NCBI RefSeq assembly: GCF_030936135.1
Contig: NC_082611.1
Coordinates: 310,001-374,000 of the forward strand
From: Gavia stellata
Lineage: Eukaryota > Chordata > Aves > Gaviiformes > Gaviidae
Reading direction: 5' to 3'
Length of the DNA stretch: 64,000 nt
How positions within the stretch are numbered: the first letter of the stretch is position 1; every line of letters starts with the position of its first letter. The notes beneath the pieces are model-generated. The model saw nothing but the letters and a program-made list of their open reading frames with translations. It searched no databases and had not been told where the DNA came from. Below, one piece after another: positions 36,176 to 49,300 of this stretch. A program made the translations under genes and the position numbers.

Positions 36176-36984
36176 CAGCACGCATGTATCAACCTCTTTC
36201 CTGTAACTATGCCTGCTTACAGTGTCCCTTTTCTGAATTACATAGTAAAATAATTACAAGGTTTCAGAAACTGATCAAAAGAAAAGGAATCTTTCTGGCT
36301 TCCACTTCACCACTTCTTCATTTACGGTTTTTTTGTAAATATCCTGTTTTGCTACAGACCTTCTTCAGAGTGGGGGTTGTTGAGAGGAAATGTCACCATT
36401 AGCTCATTTTAGCTGAGGGAGGCTGGGAGGCATGAATTCTCTCCTGCTTATCATTCTAATCAGGGTTGCATATGATCCCTGTGATAAATACAGTAAGACT
36501 GACTAAATATGAAATAGAGAGAGCTGCATTAAGTAGAATTATACATGTGCTTACAAGAACTTGTTCAGGCACACAAACAAACAAACATAGGTCACGATAA
36601 CTAAACCAGGACAGAATATTTCCAGGTAATTGCTACTAATTTGATAAACTCTCCCCCCCTCCCCACCACAAGAAGTTCTTTGTTCAGTTCTGCAGTGTTT
36701 GAAACATGTCAGACATTTCCTGGCTCTCTAGCTCACCTGGAAACAAATAGAGCATGTTTAAATGCAAATTTGTGTGTTAGAAGCCATGAATGTTAGTCAT
36801 AAATAGGTTGTGGAACACTGAATTCTGAACAGCTTATCAGAAAATTATTTGGGGAAATAGCACATAACCTGCTGAACGAGGTTCTGCAGTACATTAATGC
36901 AATTAAAGGGGCTAACACACAGACTGCGGATGAATATCAATTAAATGAAATGTTATTGCAGCTACATGTAGCATCTGTAACACC

Positions 36985-37470
36985 ATTATTAGTTCATTTC
37001 TTCTGTTGGGATCCACACTTTAAAGTTGCTGAAAAGATGAAAATAGTTCTGAAAAGGGCTATAAGAATGGTTTAATCCTGGATAACTTTCCTCAGAAATG
37101 AACAACTGAAGACCAACTAAATCTCTTTAATGTAACCAAAGGAAAGGCTAAGTAGTAATTTCACACCAGCCATAACTATCTTACATTGGAAGAAGATTTC
37201 AGGTAGGAGAAAAGTATTTTTCTTTTTTTTTAAGCTACTAGAGAAAGATGGAAAGAATCCAGTAGTTGGACACTGAAGGTAGATACAATTAGACAGAAAT
37301 AAACTGCAGAATTTGTATAAAGGTGAACTACTTTTATTGCTGGAACCTCTTGCCTAAACATTATGATCCAAGACTTGTAGTCTATGAATCTTGGTTAGGT
37401 ATCTTAAAAAAAAATAATCCTTATCTCAGACAAAGTCATGAAATTGATGCAGGACTTAATTATAGTTGTC
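36985..37470 (+). mobile_element. Ancient CR1/L3-like LINE fragment, plus strand
   Basis: Collinear resemblances to the old amniote CR1/L3 3' region: GGGATCCACACTTTAAAG, AAAGGGCTATAAGAATGGTT, GGAAAGGCTAAGTAGTAATTT, AGAAGATTTCAGGTA, TGGAACCTCTTGCC, and GAAATTGATGCAGGACTTAA near the end. The frame is destroyed. This copy is much older than the CR1 at 58.6 kb. Confidence 0.65.
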
Positions 37471-40400
37471 TGTCCTAAAGTGATCATGATAATGTTCTCC
37501 TCTTAACGTTGGCAATCCTCAGCCTTGCAAAGGTAAACCCGTAGTACATCCTAAAAAGCTGGTTCACAAACAGGTCCTATCACTTCTTAGTAACTGCCAG
37601 GCACTTCCCACTTAAGAAAGGAAATAATTGTACATTTTATAGTGTTCAGGGGAAATACTGATTGCAAGCATAGAGACATACTAATGAGGTCATTTGAGTA
37701 ATGTCTGCTGACGCTTGCAAAGCATTTGGCCTTGCAAAAAAACAGCTGCAAACTTTGCTAGAATCCTAGAGATGCTCCGATGCATTTTCTCATCTTTCAT
37801 ACTCATTGCGCTTCCCCCCTGGTTCAAGTCACTCAGCTGTGGGAAAAGAATTGCCACATTACCCTAAGGCAGGTTGAGCTGATGATAGCCCAGCCTGACC
37901 ACAGATGAACTGTCTTGGCAAGTCCCAGAAGAAAATGACTGCTTTGGTGAAATTCTCTTCCTCTTATGTAGGTCAATAAGAAGGTTTTGATAGGCCATGT
38001 AGCAAAATGGACATGGTCAATTCAAACCTCAGCTCCTCTTGGTGCTGGACAGCTGACAGCCACAGAATGGGACAAAAATGAGGGAAGTGCAAAAGCACAT
38101 TTCCATTTCAGTGAGAATGGATGGGTGAAGGGATTCTTGGTGACATAGCAGGCGTTCATCATTCCTCCCAGTGACCATCATCTCTGAACACTGCCAGTTC
38201 TTTCTGCAGCAGGAGGAAAGCAAGAAGCTGATTATCAAGCCAGGAACCAAGCAGAAACCAATTAAAGTGCCAGCACCATTGCAAGGCAACATCTCGTTGG
38301 TATGCCGTATGTCCGGTGCTAGCAGCAAGGGCAGTGTTACAGCAGCTGGGCACTGGAAGACAAATCAGCTTCCTAGCCAGGCTACTTGATGCTTGTTTTT
38401 TTGTTCTAACGCCCAGTTTCTGCAACACTGCTGAGTTGTGGGTGAACGCAGAAAAGCCTTGTGAAAACTGTAGGTGTAGGAGGTGTCAGAGGAAGGGAGA
38501 AGAACCACCGTCACTCTGCAGGAAAGAAAGAGACCGAATGTCTGAAAGCCCTGAAGCGATACACCAGGTATGCTGCCACCAATCCAGGTGTCGGTTCAGC
38601 GCCAGAAGCTGACTGGTGACCTCGAGTTCCCAGGTGGTCTCAAGCTGTTTGCAATGGTGTTTCTATCCTTACTATGTGGTTCCGGGGCAGAGTTCTCCTA
38701 CCTGTTATCTGCTCAAGGAAATGAGGCCTTGCAGCCATGCCTTTCCCTTCCATTTTGCAAAATTTATTTCAAGTCATTTTAACCAGAATTTGTACAAACC
38801 AGATTTTCCAAATGCTCTCAACTGCTTACCAACTGAAAGACGAGTGATTGACTGTTATTGATCTATTTGTTTGTATTACCAGAAATCCATATTCAAAGTT
38901 CTGGCTAACCACGACATTCAGGGTCCAGTAGAACACACAATAAAAAGATGGCCTTTGCTTTTAAGAATTTATAGGGTAAAATAAATTACTTGATAGATAC
39001 CACTGAGAGGGGAAGTAATAGAAGGTGACAGCACAGCCTCAGCATGTGGATAGCCTAGCTACAGTCTGGGTTTTAGCAACTCAGCAAAGTGGAGCTTTAA
39101 GGACAGACTTGAAGAATGAGGTTAAAGTAGCTCAAGAGAATTGTAGGCAGCACTTTCAGTGTGTAAGCAGTAGCATGGAGGAAGGTTAGGAGGAGATGAT
39201 TTGATGATCTAGTGGGAGGTGGAAGCTGGCATCATAGAAAGAGTTGACTTCTTGATATGGAAGTAAGAGATGACAAGAGGACAAAGAGAGGCCATCAGTG
39301 ACTTTGAAAGTGGGGACAAGAAGCTTATGTTTGATGTGATAGAGAAAAGGAGATAGAAGAATCGTGCAGAGAAATGTAATGGCTTCAAAGTGACAGACAC
39401 AAAAAAGGACCTTTACATCTCCGACCTTTGGATGAATACAAGTAAGACAAGATCAGCTTTACAAAGGCCTGATAACACATGAAATTGAAGTGTCATACAA
39501 GACCATGAGCAAGGATTTCATGTGGAGATACATGCATAAGATTCTTCAACATGCTTAAATACCCTTTGATACATGTAGTGGTATTATATGCCAACCCATA
39601 GCAGACACCCAGGACTCCTAGGTTCTATCCTGCCTCTGCCATCAACTTTTATGTAGAGTAGATTGTTTTGTCAGTGCAATTTTTCTTGTTGCAGCTCACT
39701 CATATGATCTACTGTGCTCACCTAAATCTTAGAGGAAGTCAGAAGCTTCAGGCTCTGAGCTTTTCCAAAACGTGCTCTGCTCGCTCTCCCTCCCACAGGA
39801 AGATACAATGTGGTGCACAGTGGAAGTGGGCACAGCAGACCTGGACCCTTGAACACTCTATTTCCTTTCCTTACATCTTAGCAATTAGTCATAAATGACC
39901 TGCTCTCCCTTGGCCATAATCCCTTCCTTTGCTTCAATCTCTTCCAGAGGCAGCACCAACAGGCACTAAAGAAAGGCAGGATACTGACTTGCACCTATGA
40001 AGTACAACAGTGACAGGCAATAGTGTGTCTGTACCAACACGCACATCCCTCCATCCATTAAGGTTAGCCCCAAATGCATGTTCTCCAGAGCGATCCATCA
40101 TGCTATTAAGTGTGACTCTTTATCATGGGCACTCCTTTGATCATCCCTGCCTACAATCAAATGTTTTGGAGGTCCTGTAAGAAAAATTAATCATAGATTA
40201 TCTACCTCCCGAATACCTAGGCCTCTAAGTAGATGTCTGACAGAAACACGTCAAGTGCACACAGTAGAGTCACATGATCAGCATGCAAACTGCTGGAGAA
40301 TAAGGAATAAGTAGTAGGATTTCCTCATCTGCACAGATTATCAGAGAGAACCCCGTATAACTAGTCTTTTTCTCCCTTCATCTTTGGAGAGCTGTTTTTC

Positions 40401-40510
40401 CACGATCTGATGCTCACAAACAGCTATCTACTTTTAGATTTGACACACTTGGATCCCAGAGGCTGAAAAAAGCCGCTACAAAGGGTGACTACTGCAATAA
40501 AGAAATATTC

Positions 40511-40556
40511 ATACATATATATACACACACACACATATATATATCCACACATACAT
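40511..40556. repeat. CA/TA dinucleotide microsatellite
   Basis: Imperfect alternating (AT)n, (AC)n, (AT)n, (AC)n tract of about 46 bp. Confidence 0.9.
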
Positions 40557-43500
40557 TAAAAAACCCATATTTTTTGTCTGCAAAGCCCCAAACACTGAAG
40601 GCTATTTTGGCGGGATTCGTTTACATTCATATGTTTCAGTCAGAGAGGAGTACATAAAAACCATTTGTTTAAGATGGTCCTTCCTTCTGGCACAATCCAT
40701 ATCAGAATTAATGCAATAGTGTGGTTTTGTGCTCAGCAATCTAGCAGAATAAAAGTGCAAAAATCCTTCTGGTGGTTTTATTGTTCTAGGTTCCTACTAC
40801 AAGAAACAATATAGAATTCCACATTTAGGTAAAGAAATTATTTTTCAATATCTTAGTTCAGTAGGTGTATCCTATAATTATTTACTGGCATGCATAGCAC
40901 AGAAATACATTAAACTGTCTTACCAGCTCAAAGGAAACTTTGCTTTTCGCACTGCTTCTGTCCCTTGGTAGTTTAGGCTGTGTGGTTTGATGATCAGCAG
41001 TAGCAGCAGTGGCATAATAAAGCAGAGCTTACTGTGCCCGATTTTAAAGATAATCTCAAGAACCAATGAAAAACTGCTCAGATTATCAGATCAAGTTAAA
41101 GTAGCTGCATTTGCAATTACTCATTAGTGATGGAGAAACTGAGGAATTTCTGCTAAAGGGTCAACATTTAAAAGGCCAAGTAATCTGCTGAATATAAAAG
41201 TATGTTTTTGCAGCATTCATATAAAAAAGGCCAACCAAGGACCTCTCTAAGTGACGTAAAGCTACTTCCTAGCCTTGTCTGAATGTGAGGTGACTGCTTC
41301 CATTCAAGGCCTCTGCCCAGCTACGCTCAGACACCTGAGGCATCCCTGAGCTGCCCTGTCCTGTACCTCCTCCACAGCCTGTTGCTGCACTGTGCTTGAA
41401 GGGGCAACTCTGGAAGCAAAGGCACACAAGCATTGCGGTGCTTCCATGCCCAAATCCTACAGTGTATAAGGAGCAGAACTTTCCATACCCAGCTGCAATG
41501 TTGCAGTGGTAATGTAACATTACAGTCAGGATCCATCAAGTCAGTCACGTACACGGGTCTAGTGCCAGAGAAGGGGAAAACAGAAGCGGGCAAAGCACAG
41601 CCTGAATAACAGTCTGCCAGTATCAGCTTTAGGGGCCAAGAGACAGGAAGACAGGGGCCATACAGAAATGCAGACAGACGTTTCCAAATTTGTACTACAG
41701 ACTGTGTTATGGTGCTTCTCCCAATATCTGCTTTTGGGCCTTCACCATCCAGTAAGACTCCTGCCAATTCCCACGAGGCCCCGTGGTTACCCATCTAAAT
41801 GTATATTACACTTCTTATAGTTAAGAGCAATCCCGAACAGGAGGAGAAACAGAAAGCCCCTAAAATACAAGCAGCCTTCAGAGTGTCATTTAAACAAATA
41901 ACACCTGCTGCCTCAGAACTGTCCAAATGCCTGTAGTTTGCCTGCCGCAGCAGCAAACTTGTCTCCTGTAGAGACAAATTGTATCCCTGCGTCTTCCCAG
42001 CCTACTGCCGCAGGTCATGATAAAGATGCTATGGCTGTGTAAGACCCACAGCTTTTACCATATTCTGCCTACAGGGCAGACAGAAAAATCCGTACAAGAG
42101 TTCAGCAGCAGTTTGGCTCAAATGGCAAAACGCAAACTTCTTTTCCCAGTTTCCTTTCATATTACTATTCCAAAATACAGAGCAGTATTTCTGATGAGAA
42201 AAGCACAGCTCTCTGCAAGTTGCCTTTTTTCATGCTTCCCCCATACCCCAAGTGCCACTCAGCCCAAAGACCATTAACTGAACTCCTGCTCTCCAAAGGC
42301 CACTCAGACCCTTCTTTTGTCTTTTCTAGGACCCATTTACACCTGTCCCACTGTCTGACAATTAGCTTCCATCAGGTGAACGGTGTTTCTCACCAGGTGA
42401 TTTTTAATTTGCATCTACCTTGAAGTTCTTTTTTTGGGGTGGTTTTTTTTTTTTGTTTTTGTTCAAAGTGCTCCATTTGGATTCCACTGTTTGTCTACTG
42501 TCAGCCCAGTACCAAATTCATATGTTTTGCTATCTCCTCTGGTTTTGGATCGCTATAGAGGCAAACACAGTAAATAGAAGAAGCATCACATTAGAGTGAT
42601 CATGCTGTCACTCAAGAATCTGAGATTGGACCTCCCTCCTTTCCCCTACTCATCAAGTCCTGCAGTAAAAGGACATTGTTCTGGTCAGTGCAACATCTCA
42701 AGTCTGCTATCACATCCCTGATTGTTGTGAATACTGTGCAAAGTACAGCAGAGCACAGCCATCTAAGGGCTTTGTTTACATGGGTGGTGCTGCTGGCATT
42801 TTCTTACTACCTCATCCCACTGCTCAGTGCATGACTAACCTCACCTTTGCAAGGTAGGCTAAAGTTAGGTCACCTGGTTACCCGAACACAACAGGAGTGG
42901 CTGAGCAGAGTCCCCTGCAGTGAAGGGCTTAGGCAGCCTATTGCAAACTCTGTTCTTTTAAGCAGACCTGCTTGGCTAAGCACTTAAACATCAAATGCCT
43001 TTACCACATTATTATCATAACTCTTTCCTGTGCTTCACACTGCTGTTCAGGAATCTGCCACTGTGGGTTACTGAGGTCACGGAAGGGTGGAGTGAGACCT
43101 TTTAGAGGTAGCTTGTTCAAGAACAGGGGAGGCCTCCCAAAACTCAACAAAACACGGACTTGCAATGCTACCAATGGCCCTAGCATTCCCAGGGAAATAC
43201 AGCTTTTCCAAATTAGACGTTGCTAGGTCAGGGACATTTGCAGTTTGCTGCTAGGAGCAACAGGAAAAAAACCCACCTCAAACCCGTCCACATCCACAGT
43301 GTCAACAACTCATTGACCAAAAGCTTACTTGTCACAGCTTGCTTCAAAGGGAACAGTCTCGCTTATTTTAATATCCTTATGCCACATATCAAATCAGGCT
43401 CTTCTCTGCCCACGAAGTCTGCCCCCCAGGGTGACCAGAGACAACTTCTAGCCCAACATAGCAGCAAACCACCACCTTCTACCAGATGTGCAGCTAGATA

Positions 43501-43719
43501 GTGTAGCAATGACAGAAACAGCTCCTTCAGCAGATCTGGAGCCAATGATACTAACAGAAACAAGGAGCGTGCAGAACTGAGATCTTAAAGGGCCCTAGAA
43601 AGATAGGCAAATTTCCCCTCCTCCCTTAGGCACCCTGGGGTCAGCTACCACCATGTAGTTTCTGAAGTGCAAATAGCTGCAAGATGAAGCTGCAGAAGAC
43701 CGTGTTACAGACCATCGGC

Positions 43720-43870
43720 GGTGCTTCTGCCCAGCACACATTCGCGTAGACGTAGGCGCGGTGCGAGCAGACCTCGCAGGACGGGGCGGGCAGGCTCAGC
43801 GTCGGCAAGGGAGCAGAGTCGGCTCGATCCTCTGCTGCCTCGTGGAGGGCACGCAGGGTACTTGCAGCAC
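43720..43870. promoter_or_regulatory. Small CpG-rich patch between IL9R and IL21R
   Basis: About 150 bp dense in CG dinucleotides (GCGTAGACGTAGGCGCGGTGC, GACGGGGCGGGC with a GC box) in CpG-poor DNA. It is 9.6 kb upstream of the IL9R start and 1.6 kb past the IL21R stop. A minus-strand donor CACAG/GTGAGT is nearby (exon end 44145). It may be a promoter for the IL9R leader exon or for a non-coding RNA. No transcript is shown by the sequence. Confidence 0.35.
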
Positions 43871-45432
43871 AGCAGGATGCATAAGCACGCTAAGACAATA
43901 CCTGCCGCGACTCATGATAGAAGATGACAAGAAAAATGGAAAACAAGGAGGGAAGGAGCCAAAGAAACTGATTTCTTGGAGCAGTGCCCAGGAAGCCCCT
44001 GAGGTAGGGGTATATTGCGGGCCTAATAACAACATAGGCAAAACTGAGCCCTGCAGGTTCAAAATCAATGTAGTGGAGACCATGGCTGTTCTGAACAATC
44101 AAACCAGGGGTGTGGATGCATAGAAAAACTCTCGCAGCACTCACCTGTGAAAGCTTCTCTTCATTACAGTGCTCCCTCTTGTGTAGGGAGCTGTGGGGCT
44201 GGCTAAAGTCTTGGGTAAGAGGCGGGGGGATAGGGAAGAGAGTTTATTGGTATCACATCAACAACAGATTATTACTGTACTGGAAACATACATCATTCAC
44301 CACAAAGGTTATCTTAGTATAAGATCTTCTGGAGCCAAGCAGCCCATGGGTTAGCACTGTGCCTACATAACATCTAGGTCTTCACATTCAGTATCAGTAT
44401 TATAGTAACTTTAAGGCAATTATCCTAAACAAAACAGAAATACAGAGGATGTCAGAGGGAAACATACTCACAGTTACAGTGCAAATAGCAGTTTTATGGT
44501 TGGCTTTATTAGCTAGCAGAAATTGCTCAAACTTTGTGCTACTGACCTGTTAACTGCACCGGACCAGGTCCAAAGCAGGAGATGGAGTTGCAGGCACATC
44601 CACATCCACAGTTCTGAAATTTCTGCATAGTCTAAAAGCTGCTCAATGTTTCAGTTAATGTGCTTGGAAAATGCTGGGAGAAATGCTGATTCAGTAGAAA
44701 GCCCTGGTAGCAAGAGTTTGTCTGGAATTATATGTGTTTTGAAGACTTTTCATTTGCAGACTCCACCTAGAAAGGCAAAGTCTTTCTGAAACGTGAGTTG
44801 TGTTTGGTCTCTTGGACACACAGTTCTGTGATGATTATATGAGAACTGGTTTTGATCATACCCCATGGATAGGGCTGGGACCCTCCATAATTAACAAACT
44901 GTTACAGCTGGGTTTAAAAAGACAAAGATATTAGTAGGAAAAGTAACACCACCTGTGTTGTTTGGAAGGGTTAGGGGAATGTTAATGTATCAAACTTACT
45001 TGCCATGGGTTATGCTTCTAAGATTCCATATATGCCCAAACACTCAAGTCACGTGAGAATACCAGGGAAAATAATTTAAAGTTTTATACTCTTTATAAGG
45101 TTACTGTCAAAAAAATTTGCACATCTATGTAAGCAAAAGGGTAATTTTCAAGGTACAGTTGCTTTTCCTGCAGTTATAAGGGGGTTTGTCCTAGGATTCT
45201 AAAAAAAAAAAAAAAAGAAAAGTGGGGGGAAAGTCAATCGCATCAAGTTTGAGACATTAACAGGATAAGTGGCAATAGAAATAGGCATATATTTCTATGG
45301 ACCTAACAGTTTTTAGTTGTATGCAATACAGCTCACACAAAGTAAACTTTGTTTCTCTTCTGAATTTTGCTAACACTTTGCTCCTGGCACAGTATGGAAA
45401 AGGCCCTACACGCTGCAAGGCAACATCAAGTC
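43871..45432 (-). other. IL21R 3' UTR and downstream sequence
   Basis: AT-rich sequence past the IL21R stop codon, with a 16-base A-run at 45201-45216 and two AATAAA hexamers on the minus strand (44505-44510, 44243-44248). No repeat family or further exon was recognised. The true transcript end is not defined. Confidence 0.5.
44505..44510 (-). terminator. Candidate IL21R polyadenylation signal (AATAAA)
   Basis: Plus-strand TTTATT is AATAAA on the minus strand, about 920 nt past the IL21R stop. A second AATAAA lies at 44243-44248. I cannot tell which is used, if either. Confidence 0.3.
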
Positions 45433-46347
45433 CTAGTTTGTCTGTGTCCTATTGACAGGGCTGTCAGAGCGACAGGAGACCCACTGCTTGACGTAGCTCC
45501 GTGGAAAGTCCTCCCCCTCCCGCTCAAGAGGGATGGACCCACAGTTAGTCTGACTGTTTTGCTCAAATTCACAGTCAACTGGACTCCCACAGTCAGAGTC
45601 CACAAAGCCACTGTCAATAGTGTCCAAATCTACGCAGATCATAGGGTAGCTGTCACCAGGCCTTGAGATGTGTGGGAAGAAGTCATAGGAGCCTTCACTG
45701 TAGGAAACACTTTCACCATCAGGAGAAGGTAGAGAAGCTGGGTTTTCCAAATCCCACTGATTAGGCTGCAAGCAAAGGGCTTCTAGGATGCTCCCCATCC
45801 CTCCTTCCAAAGCGCTTTCTACTTGCTGGTGGGCTGGGACACTTGTATTCCTCAGGTGGTCTGTAGACACAGAGCCTGAAGCAAGTATTTTGTCCTGCGT
45901 GCTCACGTCAGCCAGATGCAAGTCACTGGATACCCTTCTGTCTTCATCATCAATGTTAACCTTGGGGTAACCAGTTTCTCCAGCACTATCATCTTCCTCG
46001 CTGGTATGCTCATGTCTCTTGTACACACGGTTACAGTTGCACTGGCAGTTACAAGGTGTAAATTCATCAGCCACAGTCACAGTATCAATGGACAAGTGCC
46101 CGTATGACCGGTCCTGAGTCCCACTGCTACTGTTCACACTAGACAGCAGGGACTGGCTATCCTGACCTGGGGCAGTCAGGCAAGACACACAGGGTTTGCA
46201 AGGCAGATCTTTTCTCAACTCACGCAGCTCCTCCCGCGAGGTGCTGTTGAGAGGCCGCATGGTGTAAACTTCTAGGACTTCTGGAAGGACTATTCCCCAT
46301 TCAAAGAAATCGCGGGTCATTTTCGTATGGGATGCACCAACCCACTT
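45433..46347 (-). CDS. IL21R: IL21R coding exon 8 (cytoplasmic tail and stop)
   Basis: 915 nt including a TAG at 45433-45435; acceptor TTTTATGCAG. Encodes 304 residues from KWVGA to the C-terminus. It carries the conserved tyrosines Y371 and Y574, acidic Ser-rich segments and the DSGFVDSDC block. The first in-frame ATG inside the exon region overlaps the acceptor and is not a start. Confidence 0.95.
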   Translation of the reverse strand, partial: KWVGASHTKMTRDFFEWGIVLPEVLEVYTMRPLNSTSREELRELRKDLPCKPCVSCLTAPGQDSQSLLSSVNSSSGTQDRSYGHLSIDTVTVADEFTPCNCQCNCNRVYKRHEHTSEEDDSAGETGYPKVNIDDEDRRVSSDLHLADVSTQDKILASGSVSTDHLRNTSVPAHQQVESALEGGMGSILEALCLQPNQWDLENPASLPSPDGESVSYSEGSYDFFPHISRPGDSYPMICVDLDTIDSGFVDSDCGSPVDCEFEQNSQTNCGSIPLEREGEDFPRSYVKQWVSCRSDSPVNRTQTN

Positions 46348-49300
46348 CTGCATAAAAGGACATAAGGGGCAGGGGGGAGAGAGGTTAATATCATCAGGTG
46401 TGAGGTTCCACAGAAATTACTAAAGTTCTTATGCTTTTAGAGGCAAAGTCAAACTCTAAAATCACTGACTTCTCCAAAATAGCAGGGTATGAGATGCTGT
46501 TATTACCAGACACAGGCAGCTGCAGGAGAACTGACTCAAGTAACTGAAAATAATTAGATCTGAGAGGTTTGCATAGCTTTGCAGTTTTCTCTATGCTGCA
46601 AAGAATGCCACTGCCCACAGCACTCTTCTAAGTGCACCACTTTCTGCTGTGTATAAAATAGGTAACAACACTGAATTTCATAAACACTGTGAAAGCTTCT
46701 GACAGAGTGCTGCATGAGACCTGGGTATTGCCACAGCTGTCAGACTGCCTTAATTATATCGGCCTCCTGTCCCAAACTGCACTCAGCATAACTAGACATG
46801 AGCAAAGTATTTGGGAAGAGAACAGCTTGACACAGCTTATTACCCTCTGACACAGAGCATGGAAAAATCTTCATTACAGCAGGAAGCACCAAGTCTGTTT
46901 TAATTTATTTTTAAACTAAGCTACAAAGAGCTTATTATTAAAGCTGTAATGGACAGAAAGGCACTTAAGATGCAAAAGGCTATTTGAAGAAACAGCAGGA
47001 AATCCCTTTCTTAGACTTGAGCAGGCAGAATATTTCCTATTCCCTCTTCATAGTTCTTTGCAAATTCCTGCCCAACATGAATCTAAGGACCCATATACAC
47101 ACAAGAGTAAACAGAGTTCCTCTGCTTTCTCTTCTAATGTCTTAAATTTTCCTCTAACATTTTCACTGCTTCCTATCCAATCCAGGACTGTTGTCTGCAG
47201 AGCATTACTATTGTAATTTGCTGATCATTATTCACAGACATAACCTAACCACTTGCTTTGATGCAGGCAGGATGCAGTCTAATAAGCCTATATCAATTGG
47301 TTTCTTGCCAGCTGAAAAATGACGAGTCTGTCCACATACTAGTGATGTCACCACATCCTCTTGACAGCCCCTGTCTTTGCATCTTGTGCTGTGGCTGTGT
47401 GGGCAACTGCTGCTTTAATCTGCAAATTTGTTAAGTAACTCAGCTTTAGCAATGGAGGCTCATTCCCTTCCCAGCAGGGCTGAACAGCCTAACTAGAAAC
47501 TAGCAAGAATGTAATTCCCACAGAACAGAGAACTCCATGGTTTCACCCTGAGAGGAGCATGGCTCTTGGCATGCAGGGTGCTTTCAATTCCACTGTGAGT
47601 GCTAGCCTATGACTCTCAGGAATTCCCACACTGAGTCGACCTGGTCCTGGTTCTTTTCCCTGAGAGCAACCAGTGTCACCTGCCTCACAAGAGGATGCAA
47701 GTACCCCTCTGGTGCAGATACGGGAAGCCATAATAGGGCTGAAAGAGGAAGGCAGGAAGGAAGTGAGACAGTCACTGCAGGCTTCAGCTTGAATGGCACC
47801 CATCCAAGACTACTTGCTTAACCTAATTGCAAACATCAGCCATGCAGCAGTGGGAAAGTACATGAAGATCATTAGGGCCCAACTGGTGTCCCTCTCCCAG
47901 AGGGTCTAAGAAAAAGCAGAAACAAAAAGCAGACACTGAAGTGTCTCTGATCAGTGCTGCTGTAACCAGAGGAACTTGTTCAGAACAAGGCAGTGATGTC
48001 TGCACTTGCATGCCAGCACTTTTACAGTTTGATAATGGCATTGTGAGTTGCTCTTCAGCTTAATACAACCATTATTTATGGATACTCAATGTTCTTTTAC
48101 TTTTGTATCCTGAGAACTCCAGCAAACTCTGCAGTCTTTGCAAACTATTTTGTCACATAAGCAAGTCTGGCTGGTGCTAAAAGAGGAAAGAATTTGGGAG
48201 GGCTAGGCAAAGTTACTCAAAGACACTTCCTTCATAGGGAGGCAGCTGCACTGTACTGTCACACAGTAGTTATTTGACCCCAAAGCTGTAGCCATCTTTC
48301 CAGGATGATATGCATAGCTGTTGTTTGTATGAGTGACTCTTCAGAGAGAGCTACAAGGCTTAATGTTGAGCTTGTGTCACTGCAGAGGCTCGAGTGGGAG
48401 ATCTGGCTCTACAATGAAGTCTGCTCCATGGCCTTGATGGCAGCGTGGGACTGGAGCTTTGGAAAAATCCCAGTTACTGTCCTGGTATCCCTTTGTCCAC
48501 TCCCTTCACATTCGCAGGCTCACAGATCACATATGAGCTCAACTCACCCACTGAGACAGCACCTACAGGGAATAAGCAGCACAGATGTGACAAAGGCCTT
48601 CGTGGCACAGAACACACACTGGAGACCTCTGGTCCTTAGATCTGGAGCCATCTGGCATACCCTTGAGAGAGATTCCCCCTCCCACTGCCCTAATGAGAAT
48701 CCCTTGCCCAGGATAGCATGATGGGCCTTTTAGTTTAACATTGTCATGTGCTCCACTTGCTTGTGTAGCCCATTTATACCTTGAAATCTCCATTATGCAT
48801 CAGGTAAAGAGGTTTGAAAAAGGGAGCAGGGTCTGGGATGGAAGCCATCTTCTTCCACAAGCTGGAGGAGAAAAGAGAAAGGCTTTGGGGTTAAGCACAC
48901 ATCACAGATGCAAAGCAAGGCATTTCCAGATCCAATTCAAGCAGCTGAAATCACCTGCCCAGCCTCGCTGGCCTCACAAGTTAGCAAGTGGCTGAGGATC
49001 CAAGGATGTCTTGTGCTGTCAGAGCCATCTAATGGCCTTTCTTGTGAGCCTCACAGGAGGCGAGGCCTCAGCCCTCAGAACTTGTGCAAGCAATATTCAT
49101 ACTAGGGAAAGAGGTTCCAATTTTTTCCTTCCTGGAAAAGCATCAAGTGCTGGAAATGCATTTTCCCCTCAGGCTGGGCTGGCTCGTGGTGTGCACCTGC
49201 AAGCCAGTACTCTGCCCTATGCATTTTTTCTGTGGCCATGGGCTGTGCCAGCCCTGTGCTGCACCAGCCCAGCACCCTCCTCTGTGGCAGTGTGCACCCC

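Larger units (their letters stand above)
34145..43719. other. Intergenic region upstream of IL9R
   Basis: Mostly unique AT-rich sequence that should contain the IL9R promoter and leader exon. A G-run lies at 34390-34400 and old CR1-like remnants lie near 36.1 and 37.2 kb. A purine-rich stretch at 39000-39400 may be an unrecognised old repeat, and a CA/TA repeat lies at 40511-40556. A candidate leader-exon donor (CCAG/GTGAGC, exon end 36737) has an octamer motif ATGCAAAT at 36762-36769 just upstream; this is weak evidence. No coding exon was recognised. Confidence 0.55.
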
